Of a stretch of 64,000 nucleotides of DNA, positions 55,101 through 64,000 are shown piece by piece. The stretch lies in the NCBI RefSeq assembly GCF_002575655.3, contig NC_053041.3:369937054-370001053 (forward strand), given 5' to 3'. The position numbers and the translations under genes were made by a program. How positions within the stretch are numbered: position 1 is the first letter of the stretch; each line of letters starts with the position of its first letter. Below the pieces are notes generated by a model, which ran no database searches, was not told the DNA's origin, and saw nothing but the letters and a program-made list of their open reading frames with translations. The stretch is from Aegilops tauschii subsp. strangulata (lineage: Eukaryota > Streptophyta > Magnoliopsida > Poales > Poaceae).

Positions 55101-56315
55101 TCTCGACATGAAACAAAGCGATGCACCAGTATCATAAAGAAATTTTGCAGGAATATCATTAGCTGAGAGATTACCCATTATCACATCAGTAGATTCCTCC
55201 GCTTGAGCTGCATTCATCATGTTCACCTTAGCAGACTTTAGATTATGCTTGACCACTGCATTGCTGGAAGATCTGACAGGAGGAGGAGGCGGAAGACGCC
55301 TTTGGTTGAAGCACTTGTTAGCATAGTGACCTTTCTGCTGACACTTGTTGCAAGTCACCTCTGAGAGTGGACGATGATAAGGAGCATTGGACTTTGGAGC
55401 TTGATTCTGAGACTTGTTCTGATAGCCAGAGTTGGAAGAGTGGGAAGAACCATGGCCACCTTTGTTCTTCTGCTAGTAAGGCTGGAGAAACGGAGGAGGA
55501 GGAGGTAACCAGAACTTCTGTTGCTTAGCAGCCACAAGTGAGGAAGAAGAAGACTGAACTGCGTCTCTGACTCTCTTCTTAGAAGCCTCACACTTGAGCT
55601 GAGCAGCCTCTTGCTTCAGTGCCATATTATATAATTGATCAAATTGAGTAGGCTCAACAAGAACGAGAGCTAACTGCAGATCCTCTCGAAGGCCACCTCT
55701 GATGTGATAGATCATGCTCTTTTCATCAGGAACGTCTTGTTTAGCGAAGCGAGCAAGTTTCTGAAACTGGATGTTGAATTGATACACAGACATGTTGCCT
55801 TGCTTGAGATTGCGGAAGTCCTCACGCTTGCTCTCAACAACACTTTGTGGAATGTGGTGCGCTTTGAAGTCCCGACAGAAGTCAGTCCAAGTGATCACAC
55901 GACCTCCTCTGGAATCTTTGTATGGTTGATACCAATCAGCAGCTTGGTCCTTGAGCTGAAAAGAAGCAAACTTGACATAGTCCTCAGGCCTGACATTGCT
56001 ACATTCAAAATGCTTGTTGATGTCCACAAGCCAATCATCGGCATCCATGGCCTCGGCACAGTAGCTGAAAGACTTGGGCTGATTTGCGAGAAACTGGTTG
56101 AGGGTAGCGAAGTGAGGCTGATTGTTGCCTTGACCTTGATTTCCTTGATTGGCTTGCCCTTGGGTGCGTTCTTGCAAAAGTTGCAGAATCATCTGAGCAT
56201 TGGTGTTGGTGGCTGCCATGATAGCTTGCCATGCCTCCGGAGGCGGAGGTTGTGGCGGAGGGTTCGCGTGACTCCCTTCATTGCGATCCGGATTCTGACG
56301 CGTTGGCGGAGCCAT

Positions 56316-57452
56316 CCTGAAGAGGGTGACATCCGTTAGCATCTTGATAGACAAATAGATAAGTAGAATCAACGGATAGAAATTGCAACATATAGTCTTC
56401 ACAATAAACATTCGAACGAGGATGAACGAATGAATTCCATAGTAAATCATCACACTTCCATAAGTTGAGAAGCCACTTAGAAAAAGATATGGAATCAACA
56501 TTTAACTTCGAAGCAACTCGAATACCACAATTCAAAAAAAAAACGAAGTATTGGCTTCCAGAATAAGCCGGAGCAAACATATGATAGAGATTTCGTCCGA
56601 AGTTTTCGTGGTGGGGCCCACACGGGCTCGATCGTACAACACCATCATGTACAAGGCAGTGCACATGACATACGAAGCGTCCCCGACTCAGCATAGCCAA
56701 GGACTCTTTAAGACACTACGAGACCACTGTAAAACCAACCGTGGAAAGGCGGACCACTAGACGTCGCCCCAATCTCATATCATGCGTGTGTCGGAAAGAT
56801 ATCCTAAGAGCTACTTTAATTCCCACTTATAAACTCCCGAAACTTTATGGTTATGCAATCTGGTGTTGGGGATACAGGGGACACAAAATATATCACCCAA
56901 ACTAGCAATCCCTAGATCCAGTTGTATCCATCCGTCAACACATAACCAAGAAACCTTCGGAAATCGTGTACCTCAACCTTCGAAAAGCATCCGTTATACG
57001 AGTTATGGAAATACTCCCGAACTCCCGCCCCAGTACTGGGTGGCGTCTAGGTGATCTCACCAACAACTGCATAAAAGAGATTTCGATGTCGGCGAAACTC
57101 AGGTATTCCAGAACTGCAACGATAAAATTGTGATGACAACACCTCGGAGCTCAACTCCCCGGGACACTGCCACAACCCCTAACTGTCAGGAGGCACCAAG
57201 AACAATGTTCTCGTCACAAAACCATCAGAGCGATTCTAAGATACCCGCGTGATCCTAAATTTTTTTTGTGAAATTTGAGGAGAGAAGAGTCAAAACTTCT
57301 ACGTCAGGAGACCTCACCAGAGTGACGAAGGGACTGAGGAGTAAAAGAATCCTACTCTCCGATATATATAATCCTAAGACTCAAAACATTTTTTGCTCTA
57401 GACTCAACAATGCCAGCGATTCGATCAAGCAGGGGGCTCCTAAGCCGGGGAT
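56316..57452 (-). other. Gypsy 5' leader between PBS and gag
   Basis: About 1.1 kb of non-coding leader with short ORFs only. Leaders of this length are usual for large Gypsy elements and would hold packaging signals. An A-rich tract (57255-57275) lies near its start. Confidence 0.6.
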
Positions 57453-57466
57453 GGCTCTGATTACCA
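57453..57466 (-). other. Primer-binding site of the Gypsy element
   Basis: The minus strand reads TGGTAATCAGAGCC three bases after the 5' LTR end. This is the initiator tRNA-Met site TGGTATCAGAGC with one extra A. The extra base is common in some plant Gypsy groups but could also be a late mutation. Confidence 0.85.
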
Positions 57467-57469
57467 ACT

Positions 57470-60400
57470 TGTAACGCCCACGATGCGGCTATATCTCACA
57501 CGTGTCGAGGCACGACTTAGAGGCATAACCGCATTGTGGTTTTGTTGCAAGAAGGGTCATCTTCACACAATCCCATGTAATGAACAAGAATGGGATAAAG
57601 AGTTGGCTTACAATCACCACTTCACACAATACAAAAATGATATTCATACATCATCCAAAATCCACACATAGACTGACTACGGTCAAATCCAAATGAAAAT
57701 AAGATAACCCCAAATGCTAGATCCCTGATCGTCCCAACTGGGCTCCACTACTGATCATCAGGAAAAGACACATAGTAACGCCCACGTTCCTCGTCAAACT
57801 CCCACTTGAGGTCAATCTCATCAACTGCACCGGCATCATCGGCACCTACAACTGTTTTGGTAGATTCTGTGAGTCACGAGGACTCAGCAATCTCACACCC
57901 GCGAGATCAAAACTATTTAAGCTTATAGGAAAGGATGGTGTAATGAGGTGGAGCTGGAGCAGGCAATAAGCATATAGGGTGGCTAACATACGCAAATGAG
58001 AGCGAGAAGAGAAGCAACGGAACGGCCGTCAACTAGTAATGAGAAAGCAGTGATCCTGAACTCCTACTTACGTCATTCATAACTCAAACCGTGTTCACTT
58101 CCCGGACTCCGCCGAGAAGAGACCATCACGGCTACACACGCGCTTGATGTATTTTAAATAAGTCAAGTGACAAGTTCTCTACAACCGGACATTAACAAAT
58201 TCCCATCTGCCTCATAACCGCGGGCACGGCTTTCGAAAGATAATACCCTGTAGGGGTGTCCCAACTTAGCCCATCATAAGCTCTCACGTTCAACGAAGGA
58301 TAAACCTTCTCCCGGAAAGACCCGATCAGTCTCGGAATCCCGGTTTACAAGATATTTCGACAATGGTAAAACAAGACCAGCAAAGCCACCCGAATGTGCC
58401 GACAAATCCCGATAGGAGCTGCACATATCTCTTTCTCAGGGCACACCGGATAAGCGAAGCGTACAGGTACCAACATAACCCAAGTTGCCAAGGGACGGTC
58501 CCGCACGGTGCTCTAGTTTGGACCAGCACTCAGAGGAACACTGGCCCGGTGGTTAAAATAAGATGACCCTCGGGCTCACGAAAACCCGAGGGAAAAGGCT
58601 TAGGTGGCAAATGGTAAAACCACAGTTGGGCCTTGCTGGAGGAGTTTTATTCAACGCGAACTGTTAAGGGGGTCCCATAAATCACCCAACCGCGTAAAGA
58701 ACGCAAACTCAAGGAACATAATACCGGTAAGACAGAAACTAGGGCGGCAAGAGTGGAACAAAACACCAGGCATAAGGCCGAGCCTTCCACTCTTTACCAA
58801 ATATATAGATGCATTAATTAAATAAGAGATATTGTGATATCTAAAATATCCATGTTCCAACATGGAACAAACTTCAACTTCACCTGCAACTAGCAACGCT
58901 ATAAGAAGGGCTGAGCAAAAGCGGTAACTTAGCCAAACAACGGTTTGCTAGGAAAAGGTGGTTAGGGGCTTGTCATGGCAATATGGGAGGCATGATATAG
59001 CAAGTGGTTGGTAGTGCAGCATGGCAATAGAACGAACAACTAGCAAAGCAAAGATAGAAGTGATTTGGAGGGTATGGTCATCTTGCCTGCAAGGTTCTCA
59101 GAGTTGTCGAAATCTTGATCCTCGTAAGCGTACTCAACAGGTTCCTCGTTCACGAACTCGTCTCCCGGCTCTACCCACAACAAGAACACAAGTAACGGAA
59201 CCACAATCAATCACGGGAAATGCACAAGCAACATGATGCAAAACATGAATGATATGCAAGATATGATATGCGATGCATATGCGTGCTCCGGAAGAAAAAT
59301 GATGAACAAGGCAGTAACTTGGCAAACCAAGCATGCCACTGGAAAGATGAGATGATTTCGGTCGAAAACGATATAAAGATCACCGGAAACGGATGCACGG
59401 TTTGCAAATGGCAAGCAAAACAAGAATGACACGAATTTGAGATTAACGGCATGATAGCACTTAAAATGCAACAAGTAACAATGCTACAGCACTCCAACAT
59501 AGCAACAAAGCATATGACAGTAATCTACAGGAGATGCTTGACAAAAGATGGACACTGAGCTATGGCTAGATCACAACATAACTGGCTCAAACAAACATGG
59601 CAAAAGTGCAAAAGATATCAGGTTCACAGACTTTGTGAAATTACTGGACATGCCTGAAACAGCATCAGGTAGCAATGTTCAGAGCATGAAATGAACATGC
59701 TAAAGGAAAATTAACATGGAAAAACAAGGCATGGTAGTATTCTACTAGATGCATATGACAAAAGTCCCTTACTGACCATAAGCCAAAAAGGACCAGAAGA
59801 TATGATGGCAACCATGTAAACATAGCAAGTTTCGTTAACAGGTTTCAGACTTAGCAGAAAACAGAGCATGGCAGAAACAATAATATGAAGGCATCTTGGT
59901 GAGCTTGATGCACTCACCACAAAGCAATGCATGACAAAACAAGCATACCTACAGCAAGATGGCATGTTTATGAAGCTATCCATGGCAAGAGCAAATACAT
60001 AGCATGTATGGATCAACTACAACAATCTTGGCAAAATTGAATAACACGTAAACAATCTGCGAGAAATATTTTACAGCAAAAGTAGAGCAAGATTGAGTCA
60101 TGCTATGGCACTCCATAATTGCAAACAAGGGCATGGATGGATCAACTACAACCATATCTACAAAACATCCTTACTGAACATCCTCAAAATAAGCATGGAT
60201 CTCTCTGTAGCCACATGGATCAATTACAATAATATCTACAAAACATCCTTACTGAACATCTCCAAAATATGCATGGATCTCTCTGTAGCATCAAGTATAC
60301 ATGGCAACAAAATAACAGCAGACAAAGACACAGAGAAATTACTAAGTCTTTGAAATCAGAAACATTACGGAGCCTAGTTTGCATGCTTGTGCTAGTCACC

Positions 60401-61763
60401 ACAGAGATCACAAAAATACATGGCATACACCTCTATAAAGATGGCATGGCATACAACAAAACACATGTAGAGCTCATGCCCATAAGATGCACTGATTAAA
60501 TGCGACAAAAATAACAAATCCACAAGTTCTGATAATTAACAGCAGATAACAACAACTAGTACTCTTGCACCAGAGATTTGGGCATCAAGATGAACTTAAA
60601 TGAACATGGTGCAATGGAACAAAATGAAGAGCATCACGAGACGAACATTTCGATATATTACACGCGCGAAATGGAGCGATATGCAGAGAGTTATGATGCG
60701 ATGAACATGACAATATACTATAAAAATAACATGACTTGGAAATATTTCGGGGGATCTCGGGGTCAACCTGAGGGTTGACTGGATCGGGATCTCGGCTCGG
60801 GCTCGTCGCCGGAGCTAGAGCTGCGAGAGGAGACGACGGCGGCCGGGCGGCGGAGGAAGAGGAGGACGTCCAGGCGCGGGTCGGAGGGAGTGGAGGAGGC
60901 GACGGCGCGGCGGGGGGCGGCGGCGGCGACCGGCAGAGGCGGCGAGGGCGCGAGGGCGGCGCCGGCCGGCGGGCGAGGCGGCGGTGGCACGCCGACGCTT
61001 GGGCGGCGCGAGTGCGCGAGGAGGCGCACTGTCGGGCGGTGGGGCAACGGGCTTCGGGGGCCCGCGGCAGGCCTGGTGGGCCGGCGGCGGGGACTGCGCT
61101 GCGGCGACAGGTGGCGGCTGCGGGTGGCGGCGGGTTTGTCCGGCGCGGTACGGACACGTTCGGCGGCGCCGGAGGCAATTTTCTAGGGTTTGGACTACGA
61201 ATGTCTCGGGAGGGGAGGTGTATATATAGGTAGAGGGAGCTAGGAGGCTCCAAATGAGGTGCGGTTTTCGCCCATACGATTGTGATCGAACGACCTAGAG
61301 CATGGAGATGACTTAGAGGGGTTTTGGGGTGGTTTTGAGGGGGTTTTTGCTGCAACACACAAACGGACTTTGCGGATGCCCGGTTAACCGTTGGAGTACC
61401 AAACGACCTCCAAATGGAACGAAACTTGACCGGTGGTCTACCGGTGGTATACCAAGGCCACTTGGCAAGCCTCGATCCATTCTGAGAGCGTTCAACACCC
61501 GCTCACGAAAAGAAACAAGAGGGGTGCGCCGGAGGAGGTGGGAGTACCGGATTGCAAAACGGGCAACGGGGAAAATGCTCGGATGCATGAGACGCACACG
61601 TATGCAAATGCAATGCACATGATGACATGATATGAGATGCATGACCTAAACAAAATGCAAAACGAAAGACAAAACCTAACCACGAAGAGAATATCATAAC
61701 ACATAGCCGAAAATGGCAAGAGTTGGAGTTACAACTATGGAAAGTTACGTCCGGGGTGTTCCA
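57470..61763 (-). repeat. Gypsy 5' LTR
   Basis: 4294 bp, TGTAACGCCC to GGGTGTTCCA on the plus strand; the last four bases TTCCA replace the usual TTACA by one substitution. A TATATATAGG motif in reverse (61220-61230) is the probable promoter. A CGG-rich block lies at 60780-61190. It is about 100 bp longer than the 3' LTR, mostly because of the 78-bp duplication at 60137. Confidence 0.95.
60137..60292. repeat. 78-bp tandem duplication inside the Gypsy 5' LTR
   Basis: 60137-60214 and 60215-60292 both begin ATGGATCAA and run through CTACAAAACATCCTTACTG to GCATGGATCTCTCTGTAGC. The LTRs at 42129 and 31410 have a single copy, so the duplication arose after this insertion or in its direct parent. 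Confidence 0.88.
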
Positions 61764-61768
61764 GTGGG

Positions 61769-62169
61769 GCAGCGAGTTGCCTGGCGTGTCGGGGCACCCA
61801 ACCGGCTTTTATGCCGGAGAACTCGTCTTCCTGCTCACCGGATGCTATGGAGAGTGTGGAGAAAATGGTGCAAGGAGGATATGGGCAGCGGCGGTGTGGT
61901 GCCGTTCTTGCCAGGCATCTGGCCTCGTCTAAATATCGGGCAGACAAGAGGAGCCAACCGACGTTATTTTCTAAAAATCCGGCCGGCTCGCGGAAGGACG
62001 TGTTGCCGTCACACGCGCGGATTCAATTGAGGCAGGCAGGTAGTCTGAAGTGGGTTGCATGCGGCGAGGAGGCGTGTTTAGCCTGGCCTGCAGTGACTGG
62101 GGCCCTCTTGGCCAGCGCGCCGGTTCAATGCCTGCGCTATGAGAGGTCGCGTCCGTGTCAGAGCAATCA
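61769..62169. other. Flank of the Gypsy element, no recognisable gene
   Basis: This GC-rich stretch continues the DNA that once joined 42123. ORFs on both strands overlap and have no known domain. On the minus strand it would form the upstream region of the possible gene fragment near 42090. Confidence 0.35.
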
Positions 62170-62296
62170 CTCCCTCTAGTCCTTTTTTGTTTGGGTATAA
62201 CAAAATCTCGTTTTCCATTCACATTTTACAAGTAAAATTCATGGACAAACTTTGAACCAAAATACGATGGGGATTAGTAAACCATGACGGAGGTAG
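62170..62296. mobile_element. Stowaway-like MITE fragment
   Basis: Left CTCCCTCTAGTCC and right inverted CTACCTCCGTCATGGTTTAC resemble the ends of the MITE at 13750. TA follows the right end (62297-62298) but not the left. At 127 bp it is short, so it is probably internally deleted. Confidence 0.45.
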
Positions 62297-62720
62297 TAGT
62301 TATGAATTCCATTTTTGCTCCATACCAATCGTTCAAAAAACTAGTACTTATAATGCGCCATTGAATATCAGAACTCTTACCCCGCTAAAAAATGATATTT
62401 TAAACGTGGCTACTCGATCAGTGGCGACTGGCGAGCCACCACCTCCAGGTCGTTCACCTGTGGTCCCGACTATCAACTCCTATGGATCAAATTATCACGC
62501 GAGCTGACTATTCCTACAATGGTGCGCTCCACCATGTACCCGGTACCCGCGCATGCAGCAATCGTGGACCTAGGGTTTTTGGGTTTATTTATTTATGGTG
62601 CCTTTACGTAACTCTCATGTGTGCGAGACAACAAGAGACCGACTGCGTGCATGCGCCTCTTCTCTTCGTATATGTACTCCACCATTTGTCTGGTGTCCAA
62701 AAAATTATACAGTAGTAATA
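62297..62720. other. Intergenic, no recognisable gene
   Basis: Mixed-composition sequence with no domain-bearing ORF and no repeat boundary that I can define. Confidence 0.5.
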
Positions 62721-63163
62721 ACTAGCAATGTGCCAATGTGTTGCCACACGATCAAAGTAGATTAATACATATTCACCGATTTGATAGAAAAGAGTCTAGT
62801 TTTGAAATACGTATATCACAAAAAAATATGTTATGTTTCATCAAAATATGTTCCTTTGGCGGTTTTGATGAGATAAGGGAGGAATGTGGTTGGTTTCAAG
62901 ATTCGAGAAGTGGTATATCTCTACTCTTACAGAAGAAAGAGTTGGTGATGATGGTGTGCTCGCCATCCTGCAATATAGCTAGGCCGTCCGATTTATATCT
63001 GATGGATAGGAAGGAAACTATGGCAATTTTGCAAAAAGATACTCACATCCCTCTCCACATTTGCAAATAAGGCCTTCCCTCATTCATCCTTTTCTCCCAC
63101 AAGATAAACTACTCATACAAATGCATCTTGATGTTCCGTGCAATGCATGGGCATCTTGCTAGT
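62721..63163. mobile_element. Non-autonomous TIR element (ACTAGCAAnnTGCC ends)
   Basis: The left end ACTAGCAATGTGCCAATGTG pairs with the inverted right end ACTAGCAAGATGCCCATGCA over about 27 bp. The 443-bp element encodes nothing convincing. Related fragments lie at 25715-25958 (inverted), 15968-16040 and, for the TIR alone, near 12677. I found no TSD, so the superfamily is open. Confidence 0.65.
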
Positions 63164-64000
63164 TGTTGCAAAGAGCCCATGTGTGTGTGTGTGTGTTGTG
63201 TGTGTGAGAGAGAGGGAGAGAGGAGGAGGACGGAGTGCGTGTGTGACAAAGACACGAAGTGTGTGTGTGCGAGAGGTATCACCATAAAATGAGGTGATAG
63301 TGTGTGGGTGCACGATTGAGAGGGCGTGTCTCAAGAAGGGACGAAAAATCTACATAGATACAAGGAGCGCAAGAGAGACATGTACGAGATAGTGGAAGCA
63401 AGAGTGTGCGGGTCTATAAACCTATCTGGAGGCTAGTTGATCAATTTTTGTGACAGAAATACGAGTCGAGGGTGCGAAAGCGAGAGTTTTGTGTGTGTGT
63501 GTGAGAGATACGGTAGTCGGGAAGGGGAGTGGAAGCAGGAGTTGTGTGTGTGTGTGTGAGAGAGAGAGAGAAAGGGGGAGTTTTTCTGATCAGTAAACAA
63601 ATGAATAATGTCAGTTTTATTACTGAGATGAATACAGAAAGGAGACCGCAACAAATGTTCTGTGTGCAGGAGAGAGTAATTTTAGAGGTAGGAGTCATAT
63701 CTAGAGAGATATAGGGTGCGTGAGAGAACCCTAGAGATGAAGACAAAGTCAAAGACGAGTGATAGTGTGTGTGGCGGTGAAAAAGAAAGCTTAGGTACCT
63801 AGAGATACCAGAGAACGATAGAGACGTGAGAGATAATGAAAACCGTGTAATGTATAATGATAGGGAGAGTGTGACACTTCTCAAGGGAGACGTCGAGAGA
63901 CCATGTTTGCGAAAATATTAGAAACATGAAGTGAGCGTGCGGGTGAGCTGGAGAAAAGAGAGTGATAGCTACATGAAGGAGCATGCGAGAGAGATGGGCA
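63164..64000. repeat. TG/GA-rich degenerate simple sequence
   Basis: The plus strand is built of TGTGTG runs (63179-63205, around 63490 and around 63545) and GAGAGA/GATAGAGA variants with few pyrimidines other than T. It resembles 18960-19230. The Ser/Thr/His/Leu-rich ORFs on the minus strand follow from the repeat and are not genes. Confidence 0.6.

Larger units (their letters stand above)
46357..56315 (-). pseudogene. Gypsy gag-pol polyprotein, interrupted by LINE, stops and a frameshift
   Basis: ATG at 56315 starts gag (MAPPTRQNPDRNEG, Gln-rich segment, retrotransposon-gag core with WYQPYKDSRGGRVITWTDF). An in-frame TAG lies at 55473. The zinc knuckle CNKCQQKGHYANKC is at about 55352-55310 and the protease motif YDTGAS near 55125. 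A frameshift near 54870 precedes RT, with YLDD at 54186-54197. A TAG at 53977 is followed by RNase H (CDASLQGLG, TDHKSLKYIF), the integrase zinc finger (H..H..CDVCRR) and integrase D, D, E motifs (MDFVTG, SSDHGS, GQVERVN). The frame meets the LINE at about 52187 and resumes left of 46648 with LELPSNF and a chromodomain ending KVKWSHHSDREATWEREDHL, then TAG at 46357. Chromodomains guide integration to heterochromatin marks. Confidence 0.93.
42129..61763 (-). mobile_element. Complete chromodomain-type Gypsy element with long LTRs
   Basis: The element spans 19,635 bp and is flanked by GTGGG at 42124-42128 and 61764-61768. Transcribed on the minus strand it has a 5' LTR at 57470-61763, a PBS, gag-pol, a PPT and a 3' LTR at 42129-46320. 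A 5.5 kb LINE is nested in pol. Gene order (gag, protease, RT, RNase H, integrase, chromodomain) is that of a chromovirus, probably Tekay-type. The very long LTRs recall the Triticeae Sukkula/Erika group, though that name is from memory. In the first roughly 250 bp the two LTRs differ at about nine positions, so the insertion is not brand new. Stops and a frameshift make it non-autonomous now. Confidence 0.95.

Noticed and set aside
63433..63884. Ser/Thr/His/Leu-rich minus-strand ORFs, and similar ones at 18664-19265
   Set aside because: They are translations of TG/GA simple repeats.
1..64000. Prokaryote-type features: CRISPR arrays, operons, Shine-Dalgarno sites, IS elements
   Set aside because: The repeats are LTRs, MITEs and microsatellites, and coding relics are plant genes and plant retrotransposons. 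No spaced direct-repeat array with unique spacers was seen; the CGGTCYCACCGA array is irregularly spaced within an LTR.

Overview
The window is plant nuclear DNA, most likely from a Triticeae grass (wheat, barley or a relative). The evidence is the dense nested retrotransposons with very long LTRs, Stowaway and Tourist MITEs with grass-type ends, and gene relics (AP2/ERF-like, F-box/DUF295-like, SINA-like, 3'-5' exonuclease-like) of the kind seen in multicopy grass families. I saw no bacterial operons, CRISPR arrays, rRNA or tRNA genes. Family names are from memory and were not checked against a repeat database.

Layout. 1-1404: end of a long Gypsy LTR cut by the window edge. 1405-7834: decayed Tat/Retand-like Gypsy element on the minus strand, with an antisense (plus-strand) gene, a gag-like relic, a PBS and one LTR. 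7835-19500: the most gene-like stretch. It holds an F-box/DUF295-like pseudogene (-), the C-terminal part of a SINA-like E3 ligase (+), a coiled-coil hypothetical pseudogene (-) and a 3'-5' exonuclease-like pseudogene (+), separated by several MITEs, two of which contain another MITE. 19500-23948: a decayed LINE (+) inside a TG/GA-rich simple-repeat tract. 24638-26002: a Stowaway MITE, a repeat fragment and an AT microsatellite. 26174-40164: an AP2/ERF-like gene cut in two by a Maximus/SIRE-like Copia element (26552-39865, TSD ACCGT). That Copia is itself interrupted inside reverse transcriptase by a 4.2 kb solo Gypsy LTR (31410-35589, TSD AACAT). 40525-41315: a gene-like stretch with three 36-bp tandem repeats. 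42129-61763: a complete 19.6 kb chromodomain-type Gypsy element (minus strand, TSD GTGGG, PBS, PPT and both 4.2-4.3 kb LTRs), with a 5.5 kb LINE inserted in the 3' end of its pol gene. 61769-64000: MITE relics, a 443-bp TIR element and a TG/GA-rich tract.

How it works together. This is mainly a record of successive insertions rather than a pathway. Every autonomous element has stops or frameshifts, so none looks able to move by itself. The clearest biological event is the inactivation of the AP2/ERF-like gene: removing the Copia and one TSD copy rejoins an uninterrupted reading frame of 194 codons, so the gene was probably open when it was hit. Premature stops across the window are mostly TAG, as expected if methylated CAG sites decayed by deamination.
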